From Collybiopsis luxurians FD-317 M1 (lineage: Eukaryota; Basidiomycota; Agaricomycetes; Agaricales; Omphalotaceae), in contig KN834755.1 of NCBI GenBank assembly GCA_000827265.1, positions 1-64,000 of the forward strand: a DNA stretch of 64,000 bases, in the 5' to 3' direction. The notes under the pieces were generated by a model. That model had not been told where the DNA came from and did not search any database. It saw only the letters and a list, made by a program, of their open reading frames with translations. Both the position numbers and the translations under genes were made by a program. Positions within the stretch are counted from its first letter, which is position 1, and every line of letters starts with the position of its first letter. Shown here piece after piece: positions 30,175 to 43,407 of this stretch.

Positions 30175-33100
30175 ATGGCGACGACAGAATCAAACTCTTC
30201 TTGCTCATCCATTGCGATGAGACCCGTAATAATCTCCTTGGGAAAACTTAGAGTACGTCTTCAAAATATCTTTTTCTCTTTCAAGTCTAACCTTTTTTTT
30301 CTTCTTTTTTTTCCAGCTTTCCATCCCAGTTTCTACAAAATCCGATGAATGGATCTCAGCCGAAGTCCTTAGAGACGAGTATATCCACCAACAGTCACTC
30401 GTAGACGCAGTCGATACCACTGCAGATCTAGAAAACCAGGCAGAAGCAACCGTAGAGCTTGCTGCTAGATTCCTTGGCTTTGTCGCTTCCAAAGTCACCG
30501 ACAACACCGAATGCAAAGCTGCCAGAACAGCCCTCTTACTGAATGTCTTCAAGTACTTTACTTCCAGCTACCTCTCCACCAAAGATGTTCACTCCCTCGC
30601 CTCTGCATACGATACCGAGGTCAGAAAGGTCGTCCTTTCTGCCTACTTCAATGCTCTTTCTGTTCTCCAAGGCCGGAAAGTTGCCGACATTCCTGCTGGT
30701 CCCCAATCAGCTCTCTTCGCCGCCGCTGAAGCCGGCGATGCCTCGATTTACGCGCTTTTCGGTGGCCAGGGCACCAACGAAGTCTACATCGATGAACTTC
30801 AGTCTCTTTACGACATCTACAAGCCTTTCGTCGCGTCTTTCATATCTTCCATGTCCGATATCCTCGCTCCTCTCGCTGAGGAAAAGCAGCAGATTTCTCC
30901 ATTTTACACACACGGCCTCGACGTGTTTTCCTGGTTGTCGGGCGCCAGCTCACGTCCTTCGACTTCTTATCTTGCCTCTGTTCCCGTGTCTTTCCCCCTC
31001 ATCGGATTGACACAGCTTGTCCAATATCTGATCGTATGTAAAGTCACCGGTCTTACCCCCGGTGAGCTCTCGGATCGTATCACTGGCGCAACTGGCCACT
31101 CTCAAGGTATCGTGTCAGCTGTCGCTGCTGCCGCGTCCACCTCCCTCGAGTCTTTCGCCGAAAATTCCAAGAAAGCCTTGCGATGGCTCTTCTTCTGTGG
31201 TTTCCGTGGCCAGGAAGCCTTCCCTGTTGTTTCGCTCGAGCCAGGTCTCGTTCAAGATTCTATCGATGGCGGTGAGGGCACCCCAAGCCCCATGTTATCT
31301 ATTACCGGGCTCTCGCTTCAGGAGCTCGAGCCTCACCTCACCCAGACCAACAAACACCTGGCTGATAACTCCAAGCTCCAGGTCACTCTCTACAACGGAC
31401 CTCGTGCGCTTGTCGTTACGGGTCCGGCGCGTGCTTTGTACGGTCTTGTCGTGAATTTGCGCAAGATTCGTGCTCCCTCTGGTGCAGACCAGAGCAAGAT
31501 TCCTTTCTCGCAGCGCAAGCCTGTCTTTTCGCTCCGTTTCCTCGTGGTCGGCGTGCCCTTCCACAGTGTTTATCTCAGCAAGGCCACCGACAAGGTGGTA
31601 AAGGAGGATTTGAAGGGAGAAGAGTTGTGGAAACCTGAGGAGTTGAGGATCCCCGTGTTCAATACTGAAGATGGTACGCTATTCTCTATCTTCATTCTGA
31701 ATTTTTTTCTAATTTAATTAGGTGGTGACATGCGTTCGTCGAAGACCTCCATTACTCGTTCGTTGTGCAGCCAAGTTCTTACTTCGCCCATCCACTGGAC
31801 GAAAGCTACCAACTTCCCCAAGTCGGCCACTCATGCTTTGGACTTTGGTCCCGGTGGTATCAGCGGAATCGGTCCTCTGACCGCAAGGAACTTTGACGGA
31901 AAGGGCGTTCGGGTGATCGTGATTGGTGAACGTGGAAAGGGAGACGCAGAATTGTATAACTCCTCTTCGGTGACACGAGAGGATGACTGGGCTGAGAAGT
32001 ACTCTCCCCGTCTCGTGAAGGCCAAGTGAGTATATAGTCTATTATGTTAGGACCTTTGACTTATTCTTTCTATTAGGGATGGAACGATGTACCTCGACAC
32101 TCCCTTCTCTCGCCTTTTGGGCAAGCCTCCGATTATGGTCCCTGGTATGACTCCGTCGACTGTCAAGGGTGGCTTCGTCAGCGCCGTTCTTGACGCCGGT
32201 TACCATATCGAGTTGGCCGGAGGAGGTCACTACAACGCCAACGCTCTTCGCGCCAAGGTTGCCGAAATTCAGTCCAAGATTCCCCCGGGTGCAGGAATCA
32301 CTCTCAACTCTATTTACATCAACCCAGCGCAATTCGGCTTCCAGTTCCCCCTCTGGCAAGAGCTCAGGAAGGAGGGATACCCCATCGAAGGTTTCTGTAT
32401 CGGTGCCGGTATTCCCAGCACCGAAAAGGCTGCAGAAATCGTTGAAGGACTCAAGTCTGCCGGAATCAAGCACCTCGCTCTCAAACCCGGCTCCGTTGAC
32501 GGCATTCGCCAAGTCATCAACATTGCTGCCGCCAACCCTGACTACCCAATCATCTGCCAGTGGACTGGTGGACGTGCCGGAGGTCACCATTCTTACGAAG
32601 ATTTCCACCAGCCTATCCTTGCAACTTATCGTGCTATTCGTAAACAGTCCAATGTCATTCTTGTCGGTGGTTCCGGATTCGGCGACGCCGAAGATGTTTG
32701 GCCGTACCTCAACGGAGACTGGTCCCTCAAGTACGGTGTCCAGCCTATGCCGTACGACGGTTTCCTCTTCGGAAGCCGTGTCATGGTCGCCAAGGAGGCA
32801 CACACCTCTTCCTCCGTCAAGGATCTTCTCGTTGCTTCGCCCGGTGTTCAAGATGCCAAGTGGGAGGAAACTTACACCAAGCCCACCGGTGGCGTTCTCA
32901 CTGTTCGTTCCGAACTCGGCGAGCCTATCCACAAGGTCGCAACTCGCGGTGTCAGACTCTGGAAAGAGTTTGACGACACTGTCTTCAAGCTCCCGAAGGA
33001 GAAGCGGGCTGCTTGGCTGCTCGAGCATCACGACGAGGTTATCGAGAAGCTCAACCGGGATTTCAGCAAGCCTTGGTTTGGCTGCAAGAAGGATGGAACC

Positions 33101-36100
33101 TCTGCTGAGTTGAGGGATATGACCTACGAAGAGACTGTCCTTCGTATGGTTCGTCTCATGTACGTCGCCCACGAGAAGCGCTGGGTCGACATCAGTCTCC
33201 GAAACCTTACCGGAGACTGGCTGAGGCGAATCGAAGAACGTTTCGCTAGTGTCAATGGATCCGGTGCCAAGCCTTCGGTACTGCAATCTTACAACTCGCT
33301 TAATGAACCTCTTCCTACCATTGAGAGTTTCTTCAAGGCCTATCCCCTCGCTACCGAGCAGCTCCTTTCCGCTGACGACGCTGGCTACTTCTTGGCCATC
33401 TCTCAGCGACGTGGACAAAAGCCTGTTCCTTTCATTCCTGTTCTTGATGCTACATTTGAAGTTTGGTTCAAGAAGGTGCGTTGGTATCTTTATGGTGTTT
33501 TGATCTTCTTTTAATATACTTTTCTACCTAGGATTCTTTGTGGGCTTCCGAAGACATTGAGGCCGTCTTCGACCAAGACCCCCAACGTGTTTGTATCCTT
33601 CAAGGTCCAGTTGCCGTCAAGGGCTCCGTGAAGAAGGATGAGCCTATCAAAGAGTTGTTCGGCAACATCAACTCGGATCTCATCGACAAAGTCCTTGATA
33701 GGTATTACAGCGGTGACGCCTCCACCGTTCCTTCCATCGGATACCTCGCTGTTCAGCCTCGTCCCGCTCAAGTCCCCGGCTCCGTGAAGGTCAGCAAGAA
33801 CGACAAGGAGATCGTTTACCAATTCGGCAAATCCCTTCCTTCGAACGAGTCCTGGCTTACGGCTCTCGCCGGTTCAGAGTTGAACTGGCTCGGTGCCTTC
33901 GTTGGTTCCAAGAGCATCGTGCAAGGAAATTCTTACATTAGCAACCCCATCCGACGCCTCTTTTACCCTCGTTCGCATGAGAAGGTAGTTGTTGGCCTTA
34001 CCAACGGTCAGCCCACCTCCATCACCGCGTACGGAGGTGCTCGTTCGTACGGTCTCCATGACCCTTCTTTCAAGGCTACCGAAATCATTTACCACTCCGA
34101 CTCCAACTTGATCGATGTTACCGTTTACGAGGAACGTCGAGGAGTTTCCGTTCCTCTCACTCTGCAGTTCGAGTACAAGCCTTCGATGGGCTTCGCTCCT
34201 ATCCACGAAATTGTTGCTGGGCGCAACACTCGCATTAAGGAGTTCTACTGGAAGCTTTGGTACGGAGACAACGAGTCTTTGCCAGAGCTTAGCATCTATG
34301 ATACGTTCACTGGACCTGAAGTCACCTTGAGTGCAGCGGATATCGAGAAATTCTGCTCTGTTGTCGGGAATAACGATGAGTCCTTCAAGTCGGTTAGGTC
34401 GGAGAAGATCAGCGCTCCGATGGACTTTGCTATTGTCGCTGGATGGCAGGTATGGGTATTTTTCTGTTCATTTGATTCTTCAAACTAACTTGTATGATTT
34501 TACAGGCCATCATCAAATCCATCTTCCCGGCCTCCATCGACGGAGACCTCCTCAAGCTCGTCCATCTCTCCAACAGCTTCCGTATGGTCAAGGGCGCCAA
34601 ACCATTCCAGGCCGGCGACGTCTGCAAGTCTGAGGCCAAGATTGTCTCCGTCGTCAACACTCAACCTGGAAAGGTTGTGAAAGTCAAGGGCCACGTTTAC
34701 CGCGATGGCAAGCCCGTTGTGGAAGTGGTTTCTGCCTTCCTGTACCGTGGCGTCTTCACCGACTACGAGAATACGTTCGAAACCACCGAAGAACCCGACT
34801 ACGTTGTGACTTTGGCCACCGAAGCTGACGTCGGTGTTTTGCAGTCGAAGGAGTGGTTCGATTGGGAGGATGATTCGAAGCCTCTTGTTCCTGGAGTCCC
34901 GCTCACTTTCCGCGTCCAGTCTGCCGTTTCGTTCAAGGACCGAATCTCCTTCCGTGAACTTTCCGTCACCGGTGAGATCTTCGTTCGGGATCAGCTGAAG
35001 AACTTGCAGAAAGTTGGAACCGTTGAGTTCCAGGCTGATGACGCACACGGCAACCCGGTCGTCTCATATCTCCAGCGCCATGGAGCTCCTCAAGGACAGA
35101 CCGTCCCTCTCGCCAATGAGGGATACAAACTCACCACCACCGAGGGATCTACTTCGTTCTGGTCTCCTCTCACTAACGAGCCGTACTCTGGCATCTCGGG
35201 CGATTTCAACCCGATTCACATCAACCCTTATTTCTCTTGCTACGCTGGTCTTCCCGGCACCATCACCCATGGCTTGTGGTCGTCCGCTGCGACTCGCAAG
35301 TATGTTGAGAATGTCGTCGCTAAAGGACATCCTGAGAGAGTCCTTTCGTAAGTAATTCGGACTTCGTTTTATACCGAATGCTGAACATTGTACGTCTTTC
35401 TTTCAGTTATGATGTCTCCTTCGTTGGCATGGTCCTCCCTGGTGAGGAACTTACCGTCAACATCCGTCACGTTGGTATGCGTGACGGCAACATCGTCGTC
35501 AAGATCGAGACCGTCAATGCGCTAGGGGAGAAGGTCATTGAGGGTTCGGCGGAAGTTTCTCAGCCTACGACTGCCTACGTCTTCACTGGACAAGGTTCGC
35601 AGGAGCCTGGAATGGGTATGGACCTCTATAACTCTTCCCCCGCCGCTCGTGCTGTCTGGGATGGCGCCGACGAGCATCTCCGTGCCGTCTACGGCTTCTC
35701 TATCCTCGAAATCGTCAAGGACAACCCCAAAGAGAAGACTATTCACTTTGGTGGTATCAAGGGACAGGCCATCCGTCAACGCTACATGGATATGTCCTAC
35801 GATACCATGGACAAGGATGGCCACGTCAAGACCCTTCCTCTTTTCGCCGATATTGACATCCGGACGCATAAATATACTTTCAGTCATCCTAACGGTCTCC
35901 TTTTCGCCACTCAATTCGCCCAGATCGCTCTTGTTGTTACTGAAAAGGCGGCTTTCGAGGACATGCGCTCGAAAGGATTCGTCCAGAATGACTGTGCTTT
36001 CGCCGGTCACTCTTTGGGTGAATATTCCGCGTTGGCTTCTATTGCAGATGTCCTTGCCATCTCTGCCCTCGTCGATGTCGTTTTCTACCGAGGTATCACC

Positions 36101-39100
36101 ATGCAGCGTGCCGTCGAGCGTGACTCCGAGAATCGCTCGAACTACGCTATGTGCGCTGTTAACCCCAGCCGTATCTCCAAGAGCTTCGATGATGCAGCTT
36201 TGAGAGAAGTTGTTGATTCTATTTCGGTGCTCACCAATACTCTTTTGCAGATTGTGAACTTTAACGTTGAGGTACGATTTCCTTTATCTAGTTGTGTTTC
36301 TGTGGCTAATCTGTGGTTCCAAAGGGACAACAATACGTTTGCGCTGGAGAGCTTGTCGCCCTCCAAACTTTGACCAATGTTTTGAACTATTTGAGGGTCA
36401 AGAAGATTGATATTGCTAAGGTATGTTTGTTGTGGGATTTGACTAGATTCTTTACTAACGAAATCTTTTTGAATAGCTGACTGAGACATTCTCTGTTGAA
36501 AAGGTGAAGGAGATGCTTGGCGACATTGTCAAGGAATGCCATAGCCGCGCCGTGGACCAGCAGAAGGCTGAAGGCTACATCAAGTTGGAGCGTGGCTTTG
36601 CCACCATCCCCCTTCCAGGTATTGACGTTCCTTTCCATTCGAGGTACCTCTGGGCCGGTGTCATGCCTTTCCGAACCTGTGAGTTATTTCTTTTTCGTGT
36701 TATGATTTTATACTAACTACGTATAATCAGACTTGTCGAAGAAGATTGATCCCACCCAACTCAACCCCGATGTCCTTGTCGGCAAGTATATCCCCAATCT
36801 GATTGCCAAACCGTTCGAAGTATCGCGGGAGTACGCGCAAATCATATACGACCAAACCTCCTCGCCTCGCCTCGACAAAGTCCTCAAGAAGTGGGACGAA
36901 GAGAAGTGGGGTTCCGCTGCCCAGCGTCAGAATCTGGCCTACATCATTCTTGTGGAATTGCTGGCGTATCAGTTTGCTTCGCCCGTCCGTTGGATTCAGA
37001 CCCAGGATCTGCTGTTCTCTCAGTTCAAATTTGAGAGGCTCATCGAGCTCGGTCCTTCGCCCACTCTTACCGGTATGGCCACTCGTACGCTCAAGGCCAA
37101 GTATGAGACCCAGGACGACTGTGTTTCCCTCACCCGCGAGATTCTCTGCCATGCCAAGAACACCAAGGAGATCTACTACCTGTTCGAGGACGAAGCAGGT
37201 GCCGATGAGCCTGCAGCTGAACCCGAAGCTGCTACTCCTGCTGCTGCTGCACCTGTTGTGGCTGCCCCTGCTGCCGTTGCCGCCCCTGTTGCCGCTGCTC
37301 CTGCTGGTCCTGCTGTCAGCATTGACGATGTCCCTATCAAATCTACCGATATCCTCCTTACTGTCGTTGCTCAGAAACTCAAGAAGCCCATCAGCGACAT
37401 CTCGACTTCCAAGTCCATCAAGGACCTCGTCGGTGGAAAGTCAACCCTCCAGAATGAGATTTTGGGCGACCTTCAAAATGAGTTCTCTTCCGCTCCCGAG
37501 AAGGGAGAGGAACTGCCTCTCGACGAGCTCGGCTCTGCTCTAGGATCAGGCCACAATGGCAACTTGGGCAAGTACAGTACGGGTCTTGTTTCGCGTCTGA
37601 TTGGTGGTAAGCTTCCCGGTGGTTTCAACTCTTCTGCTGTCAAGGCGTATTTGGCGAAGACGTGGGGTCTTGGACCTCAGCGTGCAGATGGTGTCCTCCT
37701 TCTCGGTACTACCATGGAGCCCGCTAAACGTTTGGGCTCGGAACCGGAGGCAAAGGCTTGGCTCGACTCTGTTGTCCAGCTCTATGCTTCTCGTTCTGGA
37801 ATCTCCCTTGCTGCTCCCGGTGCTGCAGGAGGTGGAGGAGGAGGCGGCGGAGGTGGAGCTGTTATCAACAGTGAGGAGTTCACCAAATTCCAGGCTGAAC
37901 AGGAACGTTTCGCGGCCCAACATATCGAACTCTACATGCGTTACCTCAAGCGCGACTCTCGTTCCGGCGAGATCGCATTCGATGCTGAGAAGGCCAACTC
38001 GGCCGCTCTTCAGGCCAAGCTGGACAGTATTGCAAAGGAACACGGGGATCTCTACATCGACGGTATCCAGCCTGTCTTTGATCCTTTGAAAGCCCGCCAC
38101 TTCGACTCCTCTTGGAACTGGGTCCGTCAAGACGCTTTTGTTATGTACTACGACATCATCTTCGGTCGTCTCACTACCGTCGACCGTGAAATCACTGCCC
38201 GCTGCATCCACCTGCTTAACCGTGCTGATCCCGAAATGTTAGCCTACATGCAGTATCACATTGACCAGACCGACCCGAGCAAGGGTCCGAACTACAAGCT
38301 TGCGAAAGAGTTCGGTCAGCAGCTTATTGACAACACTCGTCAAGTTCTCGGGCAGCCACCGGTGTACAAAGATGGTATGTTTTGATTTTTTACTTTAGCG
38401 ATATTTATTTACGTTTTTCCAGTCACCTTCCCTACCGCTCCCCACACCGAAGTCACCAGCAAGGGTGATATTGTATACACTGAAGTTATGCGGGAGAACG
38501 TCCGCAAGCTTGAGGCATATGTCGAGGAAATGGCTCGCAGCGACACCGTCTCCGGTCCTGTCAACATCCAGAAAGTCCAGGACGACGTCATGAAATTGTG
38601 GACCATCGTCAAGTCGCAACCGGAGATCAGCCAAGACCAGAAGAACCGTATCAAGGCTCTGTACGAAGGTGTGGTCCGCTCTCTAAGGGCTAAGGGTACT
38701 GAGACCCGGTCCCGCACTCCTCGCAACCGTCGTTCCTCCTCCCAATTCCTGCGACCCCAGATCTCTGGTGTCACTTCCGTCTCTGCCGACAAAGTACCCC
38801 TTCTTCACCTCAAGCGCAAGGTCGGGACCAACTGGGAATACAGCAGCAATCTCACCAACATTTATCTCGACATTCTTCACGAGATTGCTACTGCCGGCAC
38901 GACTTTCAAGGACAAGAATGCCCTGCTGACTGGAGTTGGCAAAGGCTCCATCGGTGTTGAAGTCGTCAAGGGTCTTCTCTCTGGTGGTGCCCACGTCGTC
39001 ATTACGACTTCCCGCTACAACCGTTCGACGGTTGAGTACTACCAGTCCATCTTCCAGACTTACGGTAGTCGCGGTTCGGCTCTCACAGTTGTGCCATTCA

Positions 39101-42100
39101 ACCAAGGCTCAAAGCAAGATGTTGATGCCCTTGTCGACTATATCTATTCCACCCTCGGAATGGACTTGGACTTCATTCTTCCCTTCGCCGGTATTCCCGA
39201 AAACGGTCGTGAGATCGACGGCATCGATGACAAGTCTGAGTTGGCTCACCGCATTATGTTGACCAACCTGCTTCGCATCCTGGGAGCTGTCAAGAGCAAG
39301 AAGGCTAGCAGACAATTTGTGACTCGCCCAACCCAGGTTATTCTTCCCCTCTCTCCCAACCACGGTCTTTTCGGAAACGATGGACTATACTCGGAATCCA
39401 AGATTTCTTTGGAGACCCTCTTCCAGCGTTGGGCGTCTGAGAGCTGGGGTGAATACCTTTGTCTCGCTGGAGCTGTTATCGGGTACGTGTATTTCTTTTT
39501 CTATTTAATATTGACTAATTTTCACACCTAGATGGACTCGTGGCACAACCCTCATGGGCCCTACCAACATCGTTGCACACGAGCTCGAAAGCTATGGCGT
39601 TCGTACCTTCTCGGCCAAAGAAATGGCCTTCAACATCCTGGGTCTCATGCATCCGCTTCTTTTCTCCATCACCCAAGTCGAGCCAATCTGGGCTGATCTC
39701 AATGGTGGAATGGACCGTCTTCCCGACCTCGCCGACATTACCACTCGCATCCGAACTACGCTCATGAAGAAGAGCGACCTCCGTCGTGCGATCGCTCGTG
39801 ACAATGCCGCCGACTTCAAGATCCTCAACGGTGTTGAGGCTGAACGCCTTATTCAGACCGTCGACGTCCTTCCTCGCGCCAACTTCCGCTTCAATTTCCC
39901 CGAGCTCGAGTCGCAAGAGAAGCTCATCGACGTTACTAAGCTCCGTGGAATGCTCGATCTCGACAAGGTCATGGTCATTACTGGTACCGGTGAAGTTGGA
40001 CCATGGGGCAGCGCGCGTACTCGTTGGGAAATGGAGGCCCGAGGAGAGTTCACCATCCAAGGCGCTATCGAGATGGCCTGGATCATGGGCTATATCAAAC
40101 ACTTCAACGGCCCTCTCAAGGATGGGTCTTTGTACGTCGGATGGGTTGACAGCAAGAGCGGGGAGCCAGTTGATGACAAGGACGTCAAGGGACGTTACGA
40201 GAAGGACATTCTTGCTCACTCAGGCATTCGTTTGATTGGTGCGTTAATCGTTTAACTTCCTTTTTCTAGTTTCTCATTTTTCAAATAGAGCCTGAACTCT
40301 TCCGAGGTTATGATCCCAAGAAGAAGATCTTTAACCAGGAAGTCGAGCTAATTCATGATCTCGAGCCTATTGAAGTTACCCAGGAAGAAGCCTCCAAGTT
40401 CAAGCATCAACACGGTGACAAGTGCGACATCTGGGCCGGCGAAGGTGGCCAGTGGTTTTTCAAGCTCAAGAAGGGCGCATGTGTCTTCGTTCCGAAGGCC
40501 TTCTCTTTCAGCCGCAAAGTTGCCAGTCAAATCCCCACTGGGTGGTATGCTGGTCGCTATGGTATTCCCGACGACATTGTTGCTCAGACTGACCCGGTCA
40601 CTCTCTGGAATCTGGTCTCCACTGCCGAAGCCCTCAACATGTCTGGTATCACGGATCCCTACGAGTTGTACAAACACGTTCACCCCTCTGAAGTCGGAAC
40701 ATCCCTTGGAAGTGGTATGGGTGGTCAAGCGAGTTTGCAGAAGATGTTTACGGATCGTCGCGATGAGAAGGAGGTCCAGAACGACATTTTGCAGGAGACG
40801 TCAGTATTCAATGCGTTTGTCTTCTGATTCATACTAACGTTGAGTTCCATATAGTTTCATCAATACCACTGCAGGATGGATCAACCTGCTGCTATTGTCA
40901 TCCAGTGGTCCAGTCAAGATCCCCGTCGGAGCTTGGTATATATTATCTCTTTTTATAATATCTAGGTGCTGATTCGTTCTCCAGCGCTACTGCCCTTCAG
41001 TCTATCGAAATCGCCTGTGATACTCTCCTATCGGGTAAAGCCAAAGTCATGATCGCAGGAGGCTTCGACGACATTAGCGAAGAGGGTTCGTACGAGTTTG
41101 CGGGTATGAAAGCCACCAGCGATGCCGACAAGGAATTCGCTATGGGTCGTGAGCCATCCGAAATGTCTCGACCCACTTCAACCACTCGTGGTGGATTCAT
41201 GGAGGCCCAAGGTACCGCTGTGCACATTGTCATGAGCGCCAAGACTGCCCTGGAACTTGGTTGCCCCGTTCGTGGTATCATTGCCTTCACCTCCACTTCT
41301 ACGTGAGTTTTTTCTAATATCTTTCTATTATATCCCAACTAACATGTCCTTGAATAGTGACAAGGCTGGCCGATCTATCCCAGCACCTGGACGAGGTTCT
41401 CTTACCATCGCTCGCGAAGTTCCGTCTAAGCACCCCCTCCCTATCCTCAACCTGGAGTACCGCAAACGCCAACTCGCTTTCCGCCGCTCTCAAGTTTCTC
41501 AGTGGCTTGCTCACGAACAAGAACAACTCAAAGACGAAATTGACGCCCTGAAATCTTCCGGCCAAACTGTCGATGAGGAGTACTTCGCTTCTCGGGTTGC
41601 TTCTATTGAGCAGGAAGCTGCGCGTCAGGAGAAGGAAGCGCTTGCTACATACGGTATGCTCGAGGGAGAAGATCCTCGCATCGCTCCCTTGCGTCGCGCT
41701 CTCGCCGTCTGGGATCTCACCGTTGATGACATCAATGTCCTCTCCATTCACGGAACCAGCACGCAAGCCAATGTATGTCCAAGATTTTCTTAATATTTTT
41801 ACTGCTCTAATCACTCTCTGTAGGAGGAGAATGAGACACACATATGGAACTCAGTCTTCTCCAACCTTGGCCGAACGCCCGGCAACTGCATTCCTATCAT
41901 GGCTCAGAAGAACATCTTAGGTCATGCCAAGGGTGGTTCGGCTGCTTGGCAGGTGTCTGGTCTGCTTGACTCGATCAACACCGGTGTTATTGCAGGCAAT
42001 AGGATGGCCGAGTAAGTGGAATGCTTATTTTTCTGTTTCTTTTGAAACTAACAGTCCACTAGTAATGTCGATGAGCACTTCCAGCATCGTAGTCACCTGA

Positions 42101-43001
42101 TGTTCCCATCCAAGAGTATTCAGACCGATGGTATCCGCGCAGGCATTATGGTAAGTTGCATTCTGTCCGGCACAGAAATTTTGTCTAATTTTGTCTAGTC
42201 ATCCTTCGGTTTCGGTCAAGTCGGTGGTACCTTGCTCATGCTCCACCCTCGTTACTTGTTCGGATCGATAGACCCCGTCGAGTATGAGGCGTACAAACAG
42301 CGTCGTGCTGTGCGCGCCAAGCTGAGCTACAAGGCCATGTCCGAAATGATGATCAAGAATAACCTTGTCCAGATCAAGGAGACGCCACCATACCCGCTCG
42401 ATCTTGAGGACAAGGTCCTCTTGAACTCCATGGCTCGCGTTCAGCCAGATGCTAAATCCGGTTCCTATGCTTATACAACCAAATTTGAAGTTCCCGTCTC
42501 GATCGACACTGCCAACTTCAAGACTGTTTCTGAGATGCTTGCAACGGATGCCCTCAAAAAGTCTTCTTCTTGCAAAGAAGAGTTCGTCGGCGTTGGAGTT
42601 GACCAAGGTATGTAATAATTTTGTTTTCAATGTTCAATATTTACTTAATAATTCCTTTAGAACTCATTTCCGCTGTTCCCTCCCACAATCCTAACTTCGT
42701 CTCCCGTAACTTCACTGACGCTGAGATTGCCTACTGCAGTGCTCAGCCCTCTCCAGCATCGTCGTTCGCCGCACGGTGGGTAGGGAAGGAAGCTGTTTTC
42801 AAGTCGCTCGGGGTTAAATCTCAAGGAGCCGCCGCGCCGATGAAGGACATTGAGATTGTTAACGACAAGGACGGTGTTCCGACTGTATTCTTGCACGGGG
42901 AAGCCAAGTCAAAGGCTGCAGAGAAGGGTGTTTCGAAGGTGTTGATCTCGCTGAGCCACTCTGACAATGTTGCGATTGCTTTTGCTCAGGCTTCTACATG
43001 A
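30175..43001 (+). CDS. FAS: fungal type I fatty acid synthase, fused beta-alpha single chain
   Basis: This cytosolic megasynthase makes saturated long-chain acyl-CoA from acetyl-CoA, malonyl-CoA and NADPH. I reconstructed twenty exons (30175-30252, 30317-31673, 31722-32025, 32077-33475, 33532-34449, 34506-35347, 35407-36271, 36325-36420, 36477-36678, 36731-38374, 38423-39482, 39532-40238, 40289-40799, 40855-40935, 40985-41302, 41358-41772, 41824-42011, 42063-42150, 42199-42607, 42661-43001). Together they total 11,823 bases, 3,940 residues. Domain order is acetyltransferase (ATGHSQG, about 286), enoyl reductase (from about 580), MaoC-type dehydratase (GDFNPIHIN, about 1583), malonyl/palmitoyl transferase ([13 protein letters not shown], about 1833), one ACP ([14 protein letters not shown], about 2257) between Ala-rich and Gly-rich linkers, ketoreductase (about 2736), ketosynthase (Cys of GACATA about 3355, then HGTSTQAN and NILGHAKGG), and phosphopantetheinyl transferase (GVDQEL to the end). 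Length equals yeast beta plus alpha. All introns are GT-AG. The gene looks intact. Confidence 0.98.
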
Positions 43002-43407
43002 TTCTCCTTGGTATAGATGTTGCATTTGGACTATTATGCTTTTTACTGTTTCTCGCCGCTAATTTCACGTATATCACGCATCACGATTGTTCTGTAGTTT
43101 TACTCACATACATACTCGGTCAATAAAAAATAGAATTTCTGTCTTCAAATGATTTTTGTCCGGTCAAAGCAGTAGATTTATAGCCGTTATGGCCGCTGAG
43201 CGCTGAGTGCTGAGTCTAGACCGATGACCTAAATCGCACGTGGGTGTTCCTGGGTCGCCTATGCTCCAGCTTCTCTCCACTTGGAATTCAAATCTAATAT
43301 CTTCACGAATCATCACGACCAACGTCACGAATATCCTTCTTATGTTACTACTTTGACCTCAAAAATCTAAACAGACATCAAATCATCTCCTCGCTGTTCC
43401 TCCCGAC
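43002..43407. promoter_or_regulatory. FAS 3' region and kelch-gene promoter
   Basis: This contains the FAS terminator region and the promoter of the next gene. A CACGTG lies at 43237-43242. No coding signal is present. Confidence 0.5.

Noticed and set aside
32042..33418. 458-codon minus-strand open frame inside the FAS gene
   Set aside because: It is antisense to the enoyl reductase exon. Codon bias of the real gene leaves the antisense frame open, and it has no domain of its own.
37546..38211. 221-codon minus-strand open frame inside the FAS gene
   Set aside because: It is a shadow of the FAS exon that carries the ACP region, caused by the same codon bias.
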